A stretch of DNA of 33,956 nucleotides, from contig JAEEOY010000274.1 in assembly GCA_016284515.1 (NCBI GenBank), positions 78,738-112,693 of the forward strand, written 5' to 3'. The stretch comes from Kiritimatiellia bacterium. Lineage in GTDB: Bacteria; Verrucomicrobiota; Kiritimatiellia; RFP12; UBA1067. A program made the translations under genes and the position numbers. Positions 1 to 9,752 of the stretch are shown one piece after another (within the stretch, counting starts at the first letter, position 1; each line of letters starts with the position of its first letter). Below the pieces are notes generated by a model. It saw nothing but the letters and a program-made list of their open reading frames with translations. It had not been told where the DNA came from and did no database searches.

Positions 1-2647
1 AGTCCGAGTACGAAGAACGGGCTCTCACTGCCGTGCCGTTATCTGGGGCGACCTTGTCAATGATTGGGAGACCGCCGCCATGGCAGCTGTCCATAACGAT
101 GAATGCCGTTTTCACATTCTGCTTGACCGTCTCGGAATTGTTACCATTCCACTGGTCATGGTTCGTCTTGAGTCGCAGGTTGTTGCCCTTTCTCGTTTTG
201 TCAGGGGGATCGGCATAGAGATCCATCCACCCGCGTTCAGGACCGAATCCCCTTGCTCCACGCGAGTAGGTCGGACGGCGGTCGTTGTCTACGCCGTTGT
301 AGTAAGCTTGGAGATATGGCGTACCAGCAACATCCTTGTTTCCGTGCCCGAACAGTGCGTGAACCATGTTGCTGTTGGTGTTGAAGCCGACGTCATCCGT
401 GCAGTCCGGGTCGAAGCGCGCAATCCTGCCCTCGACGGCATCAACCTGTTCTTCCGTGTAGGGATCCTTCCCGGGAAACGTCAGCGACGCACCATCAGCA
501 ATGGAGACGCTTCCGACAACAACGCCGCTCGCCTCAAGCGCACCGCCGACCGAGAGCGATCCGCCGCTGTGCGGGATGTCGATTACGGAATCCACAGTCT
601 CGAACGAACCTCCGTCTGCGACTTCAAGGGACCGCGGACGTCCGCCTGCGCAAAAGCCCTCTGTCAGTCCCCACTTCTTTGCAAGATAGAACTCGACAGC
701 CTTGCGCTGCACGGTAGTCAGTTCGTTGGTGAAAATGAGTATTTCACCATAGCGCTGTCCACCCGCGTTATTTGCCTGGTCTGCCATGCCGATAGAGCGC
801 ACGCTCGGTGAATCGCCAGGCGCGACGCCGAGGGATATAATCTGATATCCGCCGTTGAGCGCCGCCGTCACGTTGGGCACGATCGCATTGCCGTCAACCC
901 AGCACGGCACGTTCGGGCGACCTGCCGCAAGCACTGTCGAGGCAGTTGTAACGTCGCTTCGGTTATAGTACGTGTCTGTGTTTGAACTGACGTTTTCAAA
1001 CACTTCACCGTCAATAGGATACTTGTTGTCCGCGGAAGAAGTCTGCCATCCGCCAACAAGTCCCTTGCCACCGCCCTCCTGCGAGCCGTAGACCATTATT
1101 ATCGACTTAGACTGGATCGGCCTGCTGAACATCATGCGCCGCTGCTCGTGTCGGTTGTCTTCGGCTATTCCATTCCCGTTTGAATCAATTGCATTCCTGT
1201 ATCCAGTGACCAATGCTTCGTCTGTCTCGCAGTAGGCGCCGAAGGAAAGGACTGAAAGCCCATTAAGCGCATTCGGGATCGAGAACGGCATTGTACGTAT
1301 ATAGCCGCCTTTTGTAGTATCGGGTTCGCTCGACGGATAATAAGTCGCGGAACGAGCGCTGACGGCGAAAGCACGGCCTTCCCCTTCGCGACAGTCATTC
1401 CAGCGACGGACGACAATTCCAGGAAAAGTCCCGTCGGGAACAGTGTGCCCATTGTACGAATACTCCTGCAATGTCGTCTCGTCCGAAGCGTCGAGCCAGA
1501 GCGCGGGAACGTCTCCAAGCGCCGACGCGAGCGCATCGTCAAGGATGTTCGACATAGAAGCGTTCGCCTCAATCTTGACGTCAATGCCTTCAGAAATCGT
1601 GCCGTACCCGACATCGCCCCGCACGACAAGTCTGCCTGTACCCTCGAACGAACCGACCGAACCGGACTCGAGATAGACGGTAAGTCCATCCTCAATCGTC
1701 AGGGAATCAATCATCTGCCCAGCGGGCAGCGATAGGGTTACGGGAGTGTCGGACATATGATTCTTGCGCACGACGATGTTTACGCCGCTGCCGACGGAAC
1801 CAATCGCGGCGGTCTTCAGGTTGTTTACTACGTAGACAAGCGAACCTGCTGCAAGAGCCTGCACCTCTACTTCGGACGTCGCGGCATCCGCGCCGCGCAG
1901 CTCAATCGTGCCCGACGCATTAGGAACCGTCAGTTTCTCGTTCGCTGCGGCTCTGTAGATGACACCGCCTGTAAAGTCAGCCTTGGTACCATTGTTGCCG
2001 TAGAACACGCCTTCGACTGTATCCCAGAGCCCGTATGCCCCGTCGGGGTCGATGCAGGGGATGAAATTGCGCTTCGGCACATTACCTTCGCTGATCGTCA
2101 TAGAATAGAGGCGCATTGGCTGATGGCGGTTCGCCGACGACGTTCCAGATGACGATGCATAGTTGTTTTGGCAGAAAATGTAGATTGGCGCGGCAGCCGG
2201 ACTGTTGACAGTGGTTATCGTCTTCGTTGTCGCCGCACTGCCGGTGACCGTCAGAGAGCCGCTTTTTAGCTCTACATCATACTCCAGGTTCGCCGTAGAG
2301 GGGATTCCGGCTTCCGCATAGTTGGAGTTGCAGAAGATGCCGTTGAAATTAGAGTTGTTGAAATAGCGGAAGACTACCGAATAGTTCGGTTTGTCGTCGT
2401 TCATGATGCCGAAGAACGCCGCCCAGTCGACTCTTCTCGCCCTTGCGAGGATCGAGGCGCGAACGACAGTCGTCGCCTGCGGCTGGTACCCCGAATCAAT
2501 CCACTGAAGACCAGCCGCGTCCGACTCGATCCAGTCGAGCCGCGTGTAGTTCGCCGGCATGTCAACGGCAAACGCCGACACAGCGGCGAACGACAACACA
2601 AACCACAGCGACTTAGCAGCCATGCGATGCAACGACTTCATGACCAT
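1..2647 (-). CDS. Large exported LamG-like protein, copy 1 (3' end outside window)
   Basis: The reading frame opens with ATG at 2647 (a second Met two codons on) behind an AGGAGG ribosome site and stays open to the left edge. I checked the frame near 2050, 1150, 600 and 1-60. At least 882 residues are visible. Alignment with its neighbour at 2790-6005 suggests about 240 more lie outside. A signal peptide (MKSLHRMAAKSLWF then a hydrophobic run ending near SAFA) precedes a concanavalin-like/LamG-type region (PANYTRLDWIES, QWIDSGY). Further on is an 'ALWLDASDETT' module with 'GIVVRRWND', seen in secreted Verrucomicrobia/Lentisphaerae proteins. The fold suggests glycan binding or a surface role; that is inference. 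It has about 40 residues near position 230 that the other copy lacks. No anchor or beta-barrel is visible, but the C-terminus is missing. It has its own promoter. Confidence 0.85.
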   Translation of the reverse strand, partial: MVMKSLHRMAAKSLWFVLSFAAVSAFAVDMPANYTRLDWIESDAAGLQWIDSGYQPQATTVVRASILARARRVDWAAFFGIMNDDKPNYSVVFRYFNNSNFNGIFCNSNYAEAGIPSTANLEYDVELKSGSLTVTGSAATTKTITTVNSPAAAPIYIFCQNNYASSSGTSSANRHQPMRLYSMTISEGNVPKRNFIPCIDPDGAYGLWDTVEGVFYGNNGTKADFTGGVIYRAAANEKLTVPNASGTIELRGADAATSEVEVQALAAGSLVYVVNNLKTAAIGSVGSGVNIVVRKNHMSDTPVTLSLPAGQMIDSLTIEDGLTVYLESGSVGSFEGTGRLVVRGDVGYGTISEGIDVKIEANASMSNILDDALASALGDVPALWLDASDETTLQEYSYNGHTVPDGTFPGIVVRRWNDCREGEGRAFAVSARSATYYPSSEPDTTKGGYIRTMPFSIPNALNGLSVLSFGAYCETDEALVTGYRNAIDSNGNGIAEDNRHEQRRMMFSRPIQSKSIIMVYGSQEGGGKGLVGGWQTSSADNKYPIDGEVFENVSSNTDTYYNRSDVTTASTVLAAGRPNVPCWVDGNAIVPNVTAALNGGYQIISLGVAPGDSPSVRSIGMADQANNAGGQRYGEILIFTNELTTVQRKAVEFYLAKKWGLTEGFCAGGRPRSLEVADGGSFETVDSVIDIPHSGGSLSVGGALEASGVVVGSVSIADGASLTFPGKDPYTEEQVDAVEGRIARFDPDCTDDVGFNTNSNMVHALFGHGNKDVAGTPYLQAYYNGVDNDRRPTYSRGARGFGPERGWMDLYADPPDKTRKGNNLRLKTNHDQWNGNNSETVKQNVKTAFIVMDSCHGGGLPIIDKVAPDNGTAVRARSSYSD

Positions 2648-2733
2648 AGTACCTCCTTTGTTTGCCGCTATTATATCATATTTTACCGTTGTAACAAGTG
2701 AAGTCAGCGCAAAAATTTTCGTGAAAATCGCGC
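2527..2733 (-). repeat. Duplicated promoter + signal-peptide cassette, copy 1 (partner 5880-6091)
   Basis: About 206 bp, from the 26-bp motif through the promoter, ribosome site and first ~40 codons, matches 5880-6091 with about nine differences by hand count. Outside the block the similarity falls: upstream it ends at the motif edge, and downstream the two proteins diverge to ordinary paralogue level. Confidence 0.8.
2670..2733 (-). promoter_or_regulatory. Promoter A of LamG copy 1, with conserved 26-bp upstream motif
   Basis: The -10 is TATAAT (2670-2675) with TTGTTA 16 bp upstream as a -35. The 26-bp motif occupies 2708-2733, exactly 32 bp upstream of the -10. Read in the transcribed direction it has GCGCG at its positions 1-5, TTTCACG at 8-14 and TTTTGCG at 20-26. 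The same motif and spacing recur at three other promoters in the window. Confidence 0.75.
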
Positions 2734-2789
2734 AATGCCGCGCTGCACGCCAACTCACCCGGGAATCAGCGACAGGTTTATCCCATGCC

Positions 2790-5700
2790 TCACCGCACAA
2801 TGAACAGCATGCCGAAGGGCATGACTTTCGCGACGAGTTCGGCATCCGTAGTGGCAACGACCTTTATCCTGTACCTGTCATCTGCCGTATACTCCGGCGT
2901 CACTGCCCAGCCAGACACCCCGGCTCCGTCAACCGTTCCGAACGAGCCAAGTATGTATGTCCCCGGCTGAACAATGCCGTCCTTGAAGGAAAGATTGAAA
3001 ACACCTTCATCCGCAAGTTTCAGCGTCGCACTGCCGATGTCGAACGCCTCGGCGACAGTTCCGTTGACGCAGTCGATCGTGAAATCAAGGGACTCCTGCG
3101 AAAACTCGAGCGTTCCAGTGAAGTTGTCAAACTGCGGCACCCCCTTCGGTTCTGCGGCAGTCACTGTTCCTGCGCCGCTTACAGTCGCGCCCGTCCAGTC
3201 AACATATCCTGACGGAAGCGTGTCAAGCCACTTTTTCATAAGATACGCCTCAACTCCGCCGCGCGTGTCAGCATCTAGCACTTCGTTGAAAAGCACTATT
3301 TCACCAAGAACCTCAAACGCCTTGTCGGAACCTGCGTCCCAGAATCCGAATACTCCTGCGTTGAAGTCGTTTCCATCAGTAGTGAACGAGAAGAGCTCCG
3401 GCGCGCCGGTGAAACCGGTTTTCGTTCCATCGACCGCGATGCCGTTGATCCTCGTTTCGCCGTTCGTCAGAACTTCCGACGTTCCGCTGCCCCAAATCGG
3501 CGAGGCATAATTCGTATACGAGGCACGCGCCCTGACCGCTGTCGTGTTGTCCGGTTTGCCGGCGTCTATGACGGGAAGTCCGCCGCCGTAGCAGCTGTCC
3601 ATCATTATAAACACCGTCCTCACCTTCTGTTTTATAATGTCGCCATTGTCGGATATCGCCTTGGTATGGTCGGTCTTGATGCGCAGATTGTTTCCCTTCT
3701 GCGTCTTGCCTGCCGGATCTGCATTAAGATCCATCCATCCACGGACAGGCTGTCCAAAGCTTCTGGAGGAACGAACATAGGTGGGGCGTCGGTCGTTGTT
3801 GTCGTCACGATAATACCCGTGGAGATATGGCGTGCCAGCGACTGACTTGTTTCCGTGATCGAAAAGCGCATGGACCATGTTGTCTGTACTGCCGAATTCA
3901 ATGTCTTCCTCACAGTCAGGGTCAAAGCGTGCGACTTTGCTCGTCATGGCGTCGACCTCGGATTCTGTAAGAATATTCTTGCTTGCGGGGATTGCAAGAG
4001 TCGCCCCCGCCGCGACAGTGACGTCTCCTGCGAAAACGCCGTCAGCTTCCACCGATCCTTCCACTGACAGCCTACCTGCCCCGTGCGGCGCGAGAGAAGA
4101 CGAATCAAGCGTCTCGAAAACGCCGCCTTCAGCAACCACAAGCGATTTCGGTCGGGAACAAACCACGCTTTCATAGTTGCTGTAATTAGATTCAAGCCCC
4201 CACTTGCGCGCCAGATTCACTTCAGCGACTGTGCGCTGCACCGCCGTAAGCTCGTTCGTGAAGATTAGTATTTCGCCATAGCGCTGCCCGCCGGCACCTC
4301 CTTCGTTGTGATTGTATAAGATAGACATTCCAAGCGAGCGAAGGGAAGGATCGTCATCACCAGGTTTAACCCCTAACGAGATGACCTGATACCCGCCGCT
4401 CAGTTTAGCAACCGTGGGGTTCACGCTCGCTCCGTCCATCCAGACAGGTATTCCCGCATTTCTCAATACACTGTCATCGATTGTCGTTCCTCGGTAGTAG
4501 TACCTTGATTGCTGACTCCGCTCCATCATACCATCATATTTCATGTCGTCGTAGTTGTTTCCCAATCCGCCTATCAGCGCCGAGCCTCCGCCATCTTGCG
4601 AACCATATACCATGACAACAGATTTCGCGGTGATCGGTTTGTTGAAAACAAGACGGCGCCGCTCGTCATGTCCATTTCCAGATGCCTGGCCGTTCTTGTT
4701 AATTGCGTCCTGTGCACCAGTCACATTCCCCCCGCACGTGCCAAACGACATCACTGTCAATCCGTTCAGCTGGTTTGTCATGGTATAGGGCATTACCCTG
4801 ATAAAGCCACCATCATCGTCGTTGCCAGTCGACGCACGGGCATTAGCGGCATAGTAACGGTCCGAACCTCCGCGAACGTCATTCCAACGGCGGACCACGA
4901 TTCCGGGGAATGTGCCCTCGGGAACCGTGTGGCCGTTGTACGTGTACTCCTGAAAGGTCGTCTCGTCCGAAGCATCGAGCCAGAGCGCCGGAAGATTGCC
5001 GAATACCGACTTGAGGTCTCCGTTGAACACGCTCGTCAGCCTTCCTGTGCTCTCGACCCGAACATCTATCCCGGAAGAAATCGTGGCGTACTGCACAGAA
5101 CCCGATACAACGATCGTTCCCGCTCCTTCAATGACACCTACAATACCAGACTCAAGACAGACAGTTACTCCACCCTCAATCGTAAGCGAATCGATCATAT
5201 GTACTATAGGCAACGCGAACGTCGCCGATACGTCTGACTCGGCAATCTTGCGGACAATTACATTCACGCCGCCTGCATTGGACGCATTGGAGACCTCCAG
5301 TTCCACCGCAGAATCCTTGGCACCTCCCGTGAATCCTGCACCCGAACCCTTGTTCGTATAAAACTTCCCTTCTACATTATCCCACAGACCGCAGATACCT
5401 TTGTCGTCCATGCAAGGGATGAAGTTGCGCTTCGGCGTGTCACCTTCTCTTATCGCCATTGAATAAAGACGCATTGGCTGATGGAGGTCCGGCGAGGACG
5501 TTCCAGACGTATATTTGTTTTGGCAGAATATATATATAGGCGCATTTACTATGGTCGTGCCGGAAGATAGTGTCTTCTTTACTGGATTCTCTCCGGCACG
5601 GGTAATAGTAAAAGAACCCGACTTTAATTCGACCTGATAATCGCCGACTTGAACGGAGTCAACCTGTCCTTCAGATGCAGTATTGTTGCCAAACAGTCCC

Positions 5701-6005
5701 TGAAGACTTGAATTTCTTTCATAGCGAAATCTCACCGATTTGTCAGAAGCCGAATCCCCGATCACACCAAAAAACACAGCCCAGTCTACCCGACGACTTC
5801 GCACAAGTAATGAAGCGTTGATTATTGTGTCCGCATTTGGACTGTACCCCGAGTCGATCCATTGCTGGTTCACTGCGTCCGACTCGATCCAGTCGAGACG
5901 CGTGTAGTTCGCCGGCAGGTCAACGGCAAACGCCGACACAGCGGCGAACGACAACACAAACCACAGCGACTTGGCAGCCATGCGATGCAACGACTTCATG
6001 ACCAT
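2790..6005 (-). CDS. Large exported LamG-like protein, copy 2
   Basis: This 1071-residue protein is the tandem paralogue of the gene at 1-2647. The first ~27 residues (signal peptide) are almost identical in both, and the rest is clearly related but diverged. In order it shows a signal peptide, an N-terminal LamG-like module (~30-230, with TRLDWIES and QWIDSGY), a linker of beta-rich segments (~235-330), an 'LWLDASDETT' module with a second sandwich-like region (~340-600), and a repeat-like C-terminal part (~640-1071) with another 'MDSCYGGG' and 'LGEIVLFNEVL' segment. The 'EILIFTNELT' and 'EIVLFNEVL' strands look like the closing strands of two LamG repeats. No catalytic motif, transmembrane anchor, PEP-CTERM or autotransporter barrel is visible. 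It is probably secreted or surface-associated. The start is set by AGGAGG seven bases before the ATG. Confidence 0.9.
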   Translation of the reverse strand: MVMKSLHRMAAKSLWFVLSFAAVSAFAVDLPANYTRLDWIESDAVNQQWIDSGYSPNADTIINASLLVRSRRVDWAVFFGVIGDSASDKSVRFRYERNSSLQGLFGNNTASEGQVDSVQVGDYQVELKSGSFTITRAGENPVKKTLSSGTTIVNAPIYIFCQNKYTSGTSSPDLHQPMRLYSMAIREGDTPKRNFIPCMDDKGICGLWDNVEGKFYTNKGSGAGFTGGAKDSAVELEVSNASNAGGVNVIVRKIAESDVSATFALPIVHMIDSLTIEGGVTVCLESGIVGVIEGAGTIVVSGSVQYATISSGIDVRVESTGRLTSVFNGDLKSVFGNLPALWLDASDETTFQEYTYNGHTVPEGTFPGIVVRRWNDVRGGSDRYYAANARASTGNDDDGGFIRVMPYTMTNQLNGLTVMSFGTCGGNVTGAQDAINKNGQASGNGHDERRRLVFNKPITAKSVVMVYGSQDGGGSALIGGLGNNYDDMKYDGMMERSQQSRYYYRGTTIDDSVLRNAGIPVWMDGASVNPTVAKLSGGYQVISLGVKPGDDDPSLRSLGMSILYNHNEGGAGGQRYGEILIFTNELTAVQRTVAEVNLARKWGLESNYSNYESVVCSRPKSLVVAEGGVFETLDSSSLAPHGAGRLSVEGSVEADGVFAGDVTVAAGATLAIPASKNILTESEVDAMTSKVARFDPDCEEDIEFGSTDNMVHALFDHGNKSVAGTPYLHGYYRDDNNDRRPTYVRSSRSFGQPVRGWMDLNADPAGKTQKGNNLRIKTDHTKAISDNGDIIKQKVRTVFIMMDSCYGGGLPVIDAGKPDNTTAVRARASYTNYASPIWGSGTSEVLTNGETRINGIAVDGTKTGFTGAPELFSFTTDGNDFNAGVFGFWDAGSDKAFEVLGEIVLFNEVLDADTRGGVEAYLMKKWLDTLPSGYVDWTGATVSGAGTVTAAEPKGVPQFDNFTGTLEFSQESLDFTIDCVNGTVAEAFDIGSATLKLADEGVFNLSFKDGIVQPGTYILGSFGTVDGAGVSGWAVTPEYTADDRYRIKVVATTDAELVAKVMPFGMLFIVR

Positions 6006-6091
6006 AGAACCTCCTTTGTTTGTTGCAATTATATCATATTTTACCGTTGCAACAAGTGAAGTCAGCGCAAAATTTTTCGTGAAAATCGCGC
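5880..6091 (-). repeat. Duplicated promoter + signal-peptide cassette, copy 2 (partner 2527-2733)
   Basis: This is the second copy of the cassette described at 2527-2733. On its upstream side it directly abuts remnants of the GH63 coding sequence. Confidence 0.8.
6028..6091 (-). promoter_or_regulatory. Promoter B of LamG copy 2, with conserved 26-bp upstream motif
   Basis: TATAAT at 6028-6033 is preceded by TTGTTG 16 bp upstream. The 26-bp motif is at 6066-6091, again 32 bp from the -10. The region is almost identical to promoter A. The far edge of the motif coincides with the point where the broken GH63 gene loses its coding sequence. Confidence 0.75.
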
Positions 6092-7005
6092 TATCGGCGT
6101 CCTGTAGTCCTTCATGCCGAGGTAGACAAGGAAGTTCAGCGGTGCCCAGATGCGTCCGCGCCAGTAGTTGTTGTCCTTGAAGCCCCTCGCATTGCGCGCG
6201 CTCGCAGGCATAACGAACTCGCCGTAGAACTCCTCCGGATTGAAATAGTGCTCGTTTATCATGCGGTCGGCCTGCTCATTCGTCGCCGTTCCGGATAGGA
6301 GCGCGTAGAAGTTGCACGGAGAGAGGACGTCGAGAAACTGCCTTGACCCGACCCTGAAGTTGCGATAGATGCCGGTCTTCTCGTCCCACATCGTCTTAAG
6401 TCTCTCGTCGTACTCCTTCGCCCGTGCGAGAAGCTCCAGCCGGACGGCATGTATGGCATCTTAACAGGAGCCGCCGTCGTCGAGACGGTGAACCTGCGTC
6501 CGCCGCGCATTCCGAAGAGCTGATCGCCCGCGCGCCCGACGGTTCCGTCGCGCTCCCACGGATAGAATACGTCCGCTATGACAAGATGTCCGCATTTGTT
6601 CGACGGCGTCACAAGTGCAACGAGGTCTTCTCCGTCAGCCGCAGTCTCGAGGGTTAGGGCGAACTGGTTCTGCACTATCTCGACGCTCGTGTAGCGCCCG
6701 TCATCGGACCTCAGCCCCGGAATGACGCCTGTCCTTGACCTGCCGTTCTTGAGAAACTCGCGGCGGTATTCCTTTCCGTTGTGCAGCGAGACGCCGAAGT
6801 TCACCGTGAAGCCGTCCGGGAGAAAAGTGTGCGCCGTCATGCTGTTGTTGTACCACGTGTTCCATCCGCGGCAGATGCGCGTCTGGAGATCGCGGTACTG
6901 ACGCGTGCGCGTTTCGCCGAGACGCGTCGCTTCAGCCGTTCCGGCGAGCGTCAGCGCGGTGGCAAGCGCGAGAACAAATGCCGGTTTTCCGGTGCAGATG
7001 CACAT
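6062..7005 (-). pseudogene. Broken GH63-type alpha-glycosidase (internal deletion, frameshift, 3' truncation)
   Basis: The gene starts at ATG 7005 behind AAGGAGA. It encodes a signal peptide (MCICTGKPAFVLALATALTL..AEA) and the N-terminal beta-sandwich of a GH63/MGH1-like glycosidase (about residues 40-185, with GWNTWYNNSM, HTFLPDGF and REFLKNG). At about 6435-6460 the frame breaks. The next frame down encodes only the last part of the (alpha/alpha)6 barrel: LLARAKEYDERLKTMWDEKTG, then 'YWRGRIWAPLNFLVYLG'. The central barrel, perhaps 250 residues and expected to hold part of the active site, is missing. The last ~11 codons before the stop at 6062 are the conserved promoter motif of the next gene rather than GH63 sequence. 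It lies 17 bp after the beta-helix gene, as last gene of the operon. A functional enzyme is very unlikely. An assembly error is the main alternative. Confidence 0.8.
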
Positions 7006-7022
7006 GCCTTTATCTCCTTGGT

Positions 7023-9752
7023 TTATTTTTCTGCGGTTGCCTGTTTCATGATTCCGTTGATGCCGATTTTGACGTCGGCCGACGGATCGGATTCTATCGT
7101 GAGCATCTTGCGGCACTCGACGTTTGCGGCGGCGGCGCCTTTCGAGCCCGGTCCGAAGCGCATGCACGGGAGCTTGTTGTCGAGACGGATGTGGTCGCCG
7201 ACGAACGCACTCGCAAAAACGGAAAGATCGCCGCCCTTCTCCGCGGACGCCTCGTAGCAGCACCACGATATGAGCTGGTTGAACGCTACCGATCCGCCGC
7301 GGACTTCGGCGATCTTCGACGCCGGAGACCACACGTCCGCCACATCGAACACTATGCGCCCGCGAAAGCCCGGCTCCGTCACCGCATAATGTCCTCCGCC
7401 CTGGCGGAAGAATACGCCCATCGACGCGACGAGCCCTATTACCGCGTCGCTTCCCGCGCGCCCGATCACGCCGTCGCGCGCCGCGTCGAACGCGACGCCC
7501 CACATCTTGCCGCGGAACGATCCGCCCGTATACCGGTCGCGTTCCAGGACGAGCTGCTCGGCGACGTTGATGTTGAAGCAGGAGAAGAAGTCGCACTTCT
7601 TCACGTCGCCAAGGACTATTCCGCGCGTGACGCGCGACGAGAAGTCGCAGAGCCGCTCACCCTCGGTCTTGTTGCCGGGGTGGTTGGGGAATCCGCCCTG
7701 GTGCCCCCAGCCGGAGAAGTTGAAGTGCAGGTCGCGGACCGTTCCGCCCGTCGTGCCGTGTCCGATCTCGAGCGTCGTTCCGAGCGCCGCGCCCGTCACG
7801 TCCGCGATTTCGATTCCATCGCATTTCACCGTCATCGCGTCGATTGCAGTCCATGAGCCGATGAACGTGCAGTCGCGGATCCACGACTGCGCGGCGGCGC
7901 GGACGGTCGGCGGATACTTCTTGACGCGGATGCGGTCCTCGACTTCGGGGAGGTCGCTCCATCCCTGGTGCGGATAGTACACGGTGATTCCCCTCACGCC
8001 CGAGCCGCGCGATAGCGTCACGAGCGGAGCGTCGTCCGGCTTGTCCTTCCCGCCTATCGCCCAGAGCATCGTTCCGCGCATCGTCGCGTTTCCGTAGTGC
8101 GCGCCTTCGAAGGATCCGCGCAGCTCCACGCCGGGCGGAACCTTCACGCCGCCGAAGAGCTTGTACGATCCGGCCGGAACATACACCGTGCCGCCCTTCG
8201 CCGCGCCCGCCGCGTCGAGCGCCTTCTGGAACGCCGCGGTGGAGTCCTCCTTCGGAAGCTCCCTGAAAGTTCCGCGCGCCGCGCCGAAATCGGTGACGTC
8301 CCATATCTTCGACGAAGCGGGCTTCCCGTGCGGCACATGATCAAAAGCGTACTTGACCGCGGCGGGGACTGCCTTCGTCTTCTCGTCGCGGATGATGCGC
8401 GGATCATTCGACTCCCATCCACTCACGGCCGACGGTCCCTTGTACTCGTTCCCCGAAAGGACGAGCTGATCAACCTTTTCGCCCATCTCGTATGCCGCAG
8501 CCTTCGGTTCGTCGAAGCGGCAGCGCGCGACGACGATGTTTCCGGCCGCGGACCTCACTGCCGCATTCGCGTAACCAGTGAAAGTGCAGTCCTTCAGGCT
8601 GATTGCGTATGGTCCGATCTTCGCGGAGCCGACGGAGTACTTCCCGCCCCGGAGAATCGTATCCGAGACGACAAGCGATGTGTTGGACTGATACCACGGC
8701 TTCACGCCGCGCGCAATCGCCTCTGAATAGTCGGGCTTCGCCCCGAAGTATATCGGACACACCCGCGCCGAAATATCGCTTCCAGTTAGCATGAAGCACG
8801 GATATCCGGGATTCTCGAGAAACACTCCGACAGCGGCGTTGCGCATTCTCACGTTTCCCGCCGCGACGTTGCCGGTGTTGAGGAGCTTTCCGTCGTCGGA
8901 CGGGACTGCGGTTATGAGCAGGCCCTTCTGGCACCAGTCTATGTCGATATCCCACCAGTAACCCCAGTCCTGCTCACCGCACATGATTCCGACAAGGTTC
9001 TTCTGCAGGTACGTCTTTAGATTTACGAGGGACTTGCCCTTTGGAGCGCCCGGGAGTCCGCTTTCGGCCCAGTACTTCGGCGAGAGCGAGACGTGTTCGA
9101 TGCGCGGGACGTCGTATGCGTACGCGCCGTGCACGCCGAGCTTGAGCGCCGTTCCGTAGAGCCGCCTGACGAGCATGGAAGAGCAGTTGTTGTTCCAGAA
9201 GCCCGTCCAGGAGTTGTAGAGCGTGACATTGTAGACCGTGGAGTGTCCGCGTCCGCGGATCGTCGCGGGATACGGAACCGGCGCGTCGGCCTTCTGCTCG
9301 GGATACCATATCGACAGGTCGCGCAGCGTCGTCGCTCCGCGCACCGTTATGAAAGCGCCTTCGTCCGGCTTCTCCGTGCCACGCCCGGCGTACGCCATGA
9401 GGATCGTGCCCTTCCCCGCGCCGCCCTTGTCGGGGCGCATCCACTCGCCGCGGAGCGTCACGCCGTCGGGAAGCTCCAGCGTCCCTTCAACGCGGTAGCG
9501 TCCCGCGGGAAGAAACACAGTGCCGCCCTGCGCCTCGTGGCATGCCTTTATTGCGGAACTTATCGCCTCGGTCGAATCCTTCTCGCCCGTTCTGTCCGCG
9601 CCGAATTCACATGCGTCGGCCGTGTAGACGATCAGGTCGTCGGACACCATTCCCGCCGACGGCGCGGCCACGCGGGCCTGTATCTGAGGCTCGGCGAAGG
9701 CGGTTGCTGCAGAGACCGCCAGTATGCACAAAATTAATCCATCCTTACTCAT
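7023..9752 (-). CDS. Exported protein with two pectate-lyase-superfamily beta-helix modules (copy 2)
   Basis: This 909-residue protein has a clear signal peptide (LILCILAVSAATAFA) and two tandem modules of the Pectate_lyase_3 type. Module one (~40-430) starts with 'CEFGADRTGEKDSTEAISSAI' and 'GGTVFLPAGRYRVEG'. Module two (~480-870) starts with 'VTDFGAARGT..EDSTAAFQKAL' and 'GGTVYVPAGSYK'. Both continue into right-handed beta-helix-like strands. Such proteins act as polysaccharide lyases, epimerases or hydrolases on the outside of the cell. I cannot place catalytic residues, so the reaction is unknown. The start is ATG 9752, inside the end of the GH31 gene (8-bp overlap), which suggests translational coupling. 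It is a full-length paralogue of the protein at 17835-20516. Confidence 0.88.
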   Translation of the reverse strand: MSKDGLILCILAVSAATAFAEPQIQARVAAPSAGMVSDDLIVYTADACEFGADRTGEKDSTEAISSAIKACHEAQGGTVFLPAGRYRVEGTLELPDGVTLRGEWMRPDKGGAGKGTILMAYAGRGTEKPDEGAFITVRGATTLRDLSIWYPEQKADAPVPYPATIRGRGHSTVYNVTLYNSWTGFWNNNCSSMLVRRLYGTALKLGVHGAYAYDVPRIEHVSLSPKYWAESGLPGAPKGKSLVNLKTYLQKNLVGIMCGEQDWGYWWDIDIDWCQKGLLITAVPSDDGKLLNTGNVAAGNVRMRNAAVGVFLENPGYPCFMLTGSDISARVCPIYFGAKPDYSEAIARGVKPWYQSNTSLVVSDTILRGGKYSVGSAKIGPYAISLKDCTFTGYANAAVRSAAGNIVVARCRFDEPKAAAYEMGEKVDQLVLSGNEYKGPSAVSGWESNDPRIIRDEKTKAVPAAVKYAFDHVPHGKPASSKIWDVTDFGAARGTFRELPKEDSTAAFQKALDAAGAAKGGTVYVPAGSYKLFGGVKVPPGVELRGSFEGAHYGNATMRGTMLWAIGGKDKPDDAPLVTLSRGSGVRGITVYYPHQGWSDLPEVEDRIRVKKYPPTVRAAAQSWIRDCTFIGSWTAIDAMTVKCDGIEIADVTGAALGTTLEIGHGTTGGTVRDLHFNFSGWGHQGGFPNHPGNKTEGERLCDFSSRVTRGIVLGDVKKCDFFSCFNINVAEQLVLERDRYTGGSFRGKMWGVAFDAARDGVIGRAGSDAVIGLVASMGVFFRQGGGHYAVTEPGFRGRIVFDVADVWSPASKIAEVRGGSVAFNQLISWCCYEASAEKGGDLSVFASAFVGDHIRLDNKLPCMRFGPGSKGAAAANVECRKMLTIESDPSADVKIGINGIMKQATAEK

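Noticed and set aside
1-6005. Autotransporter interpretation of the LamG-like proteins
   Set aside because: The complete copy ends at residue 1071 without a beta-barrel domain or terminal aromatic strand.
7500-7525. Possible further copy of the 18-bp palindrome (CATCTTGCCGCG; also near 18310)
   Set aside because: Only one arm is present; it encodes the conserved 'FRGKMWG' of both beta-helix paralogues.
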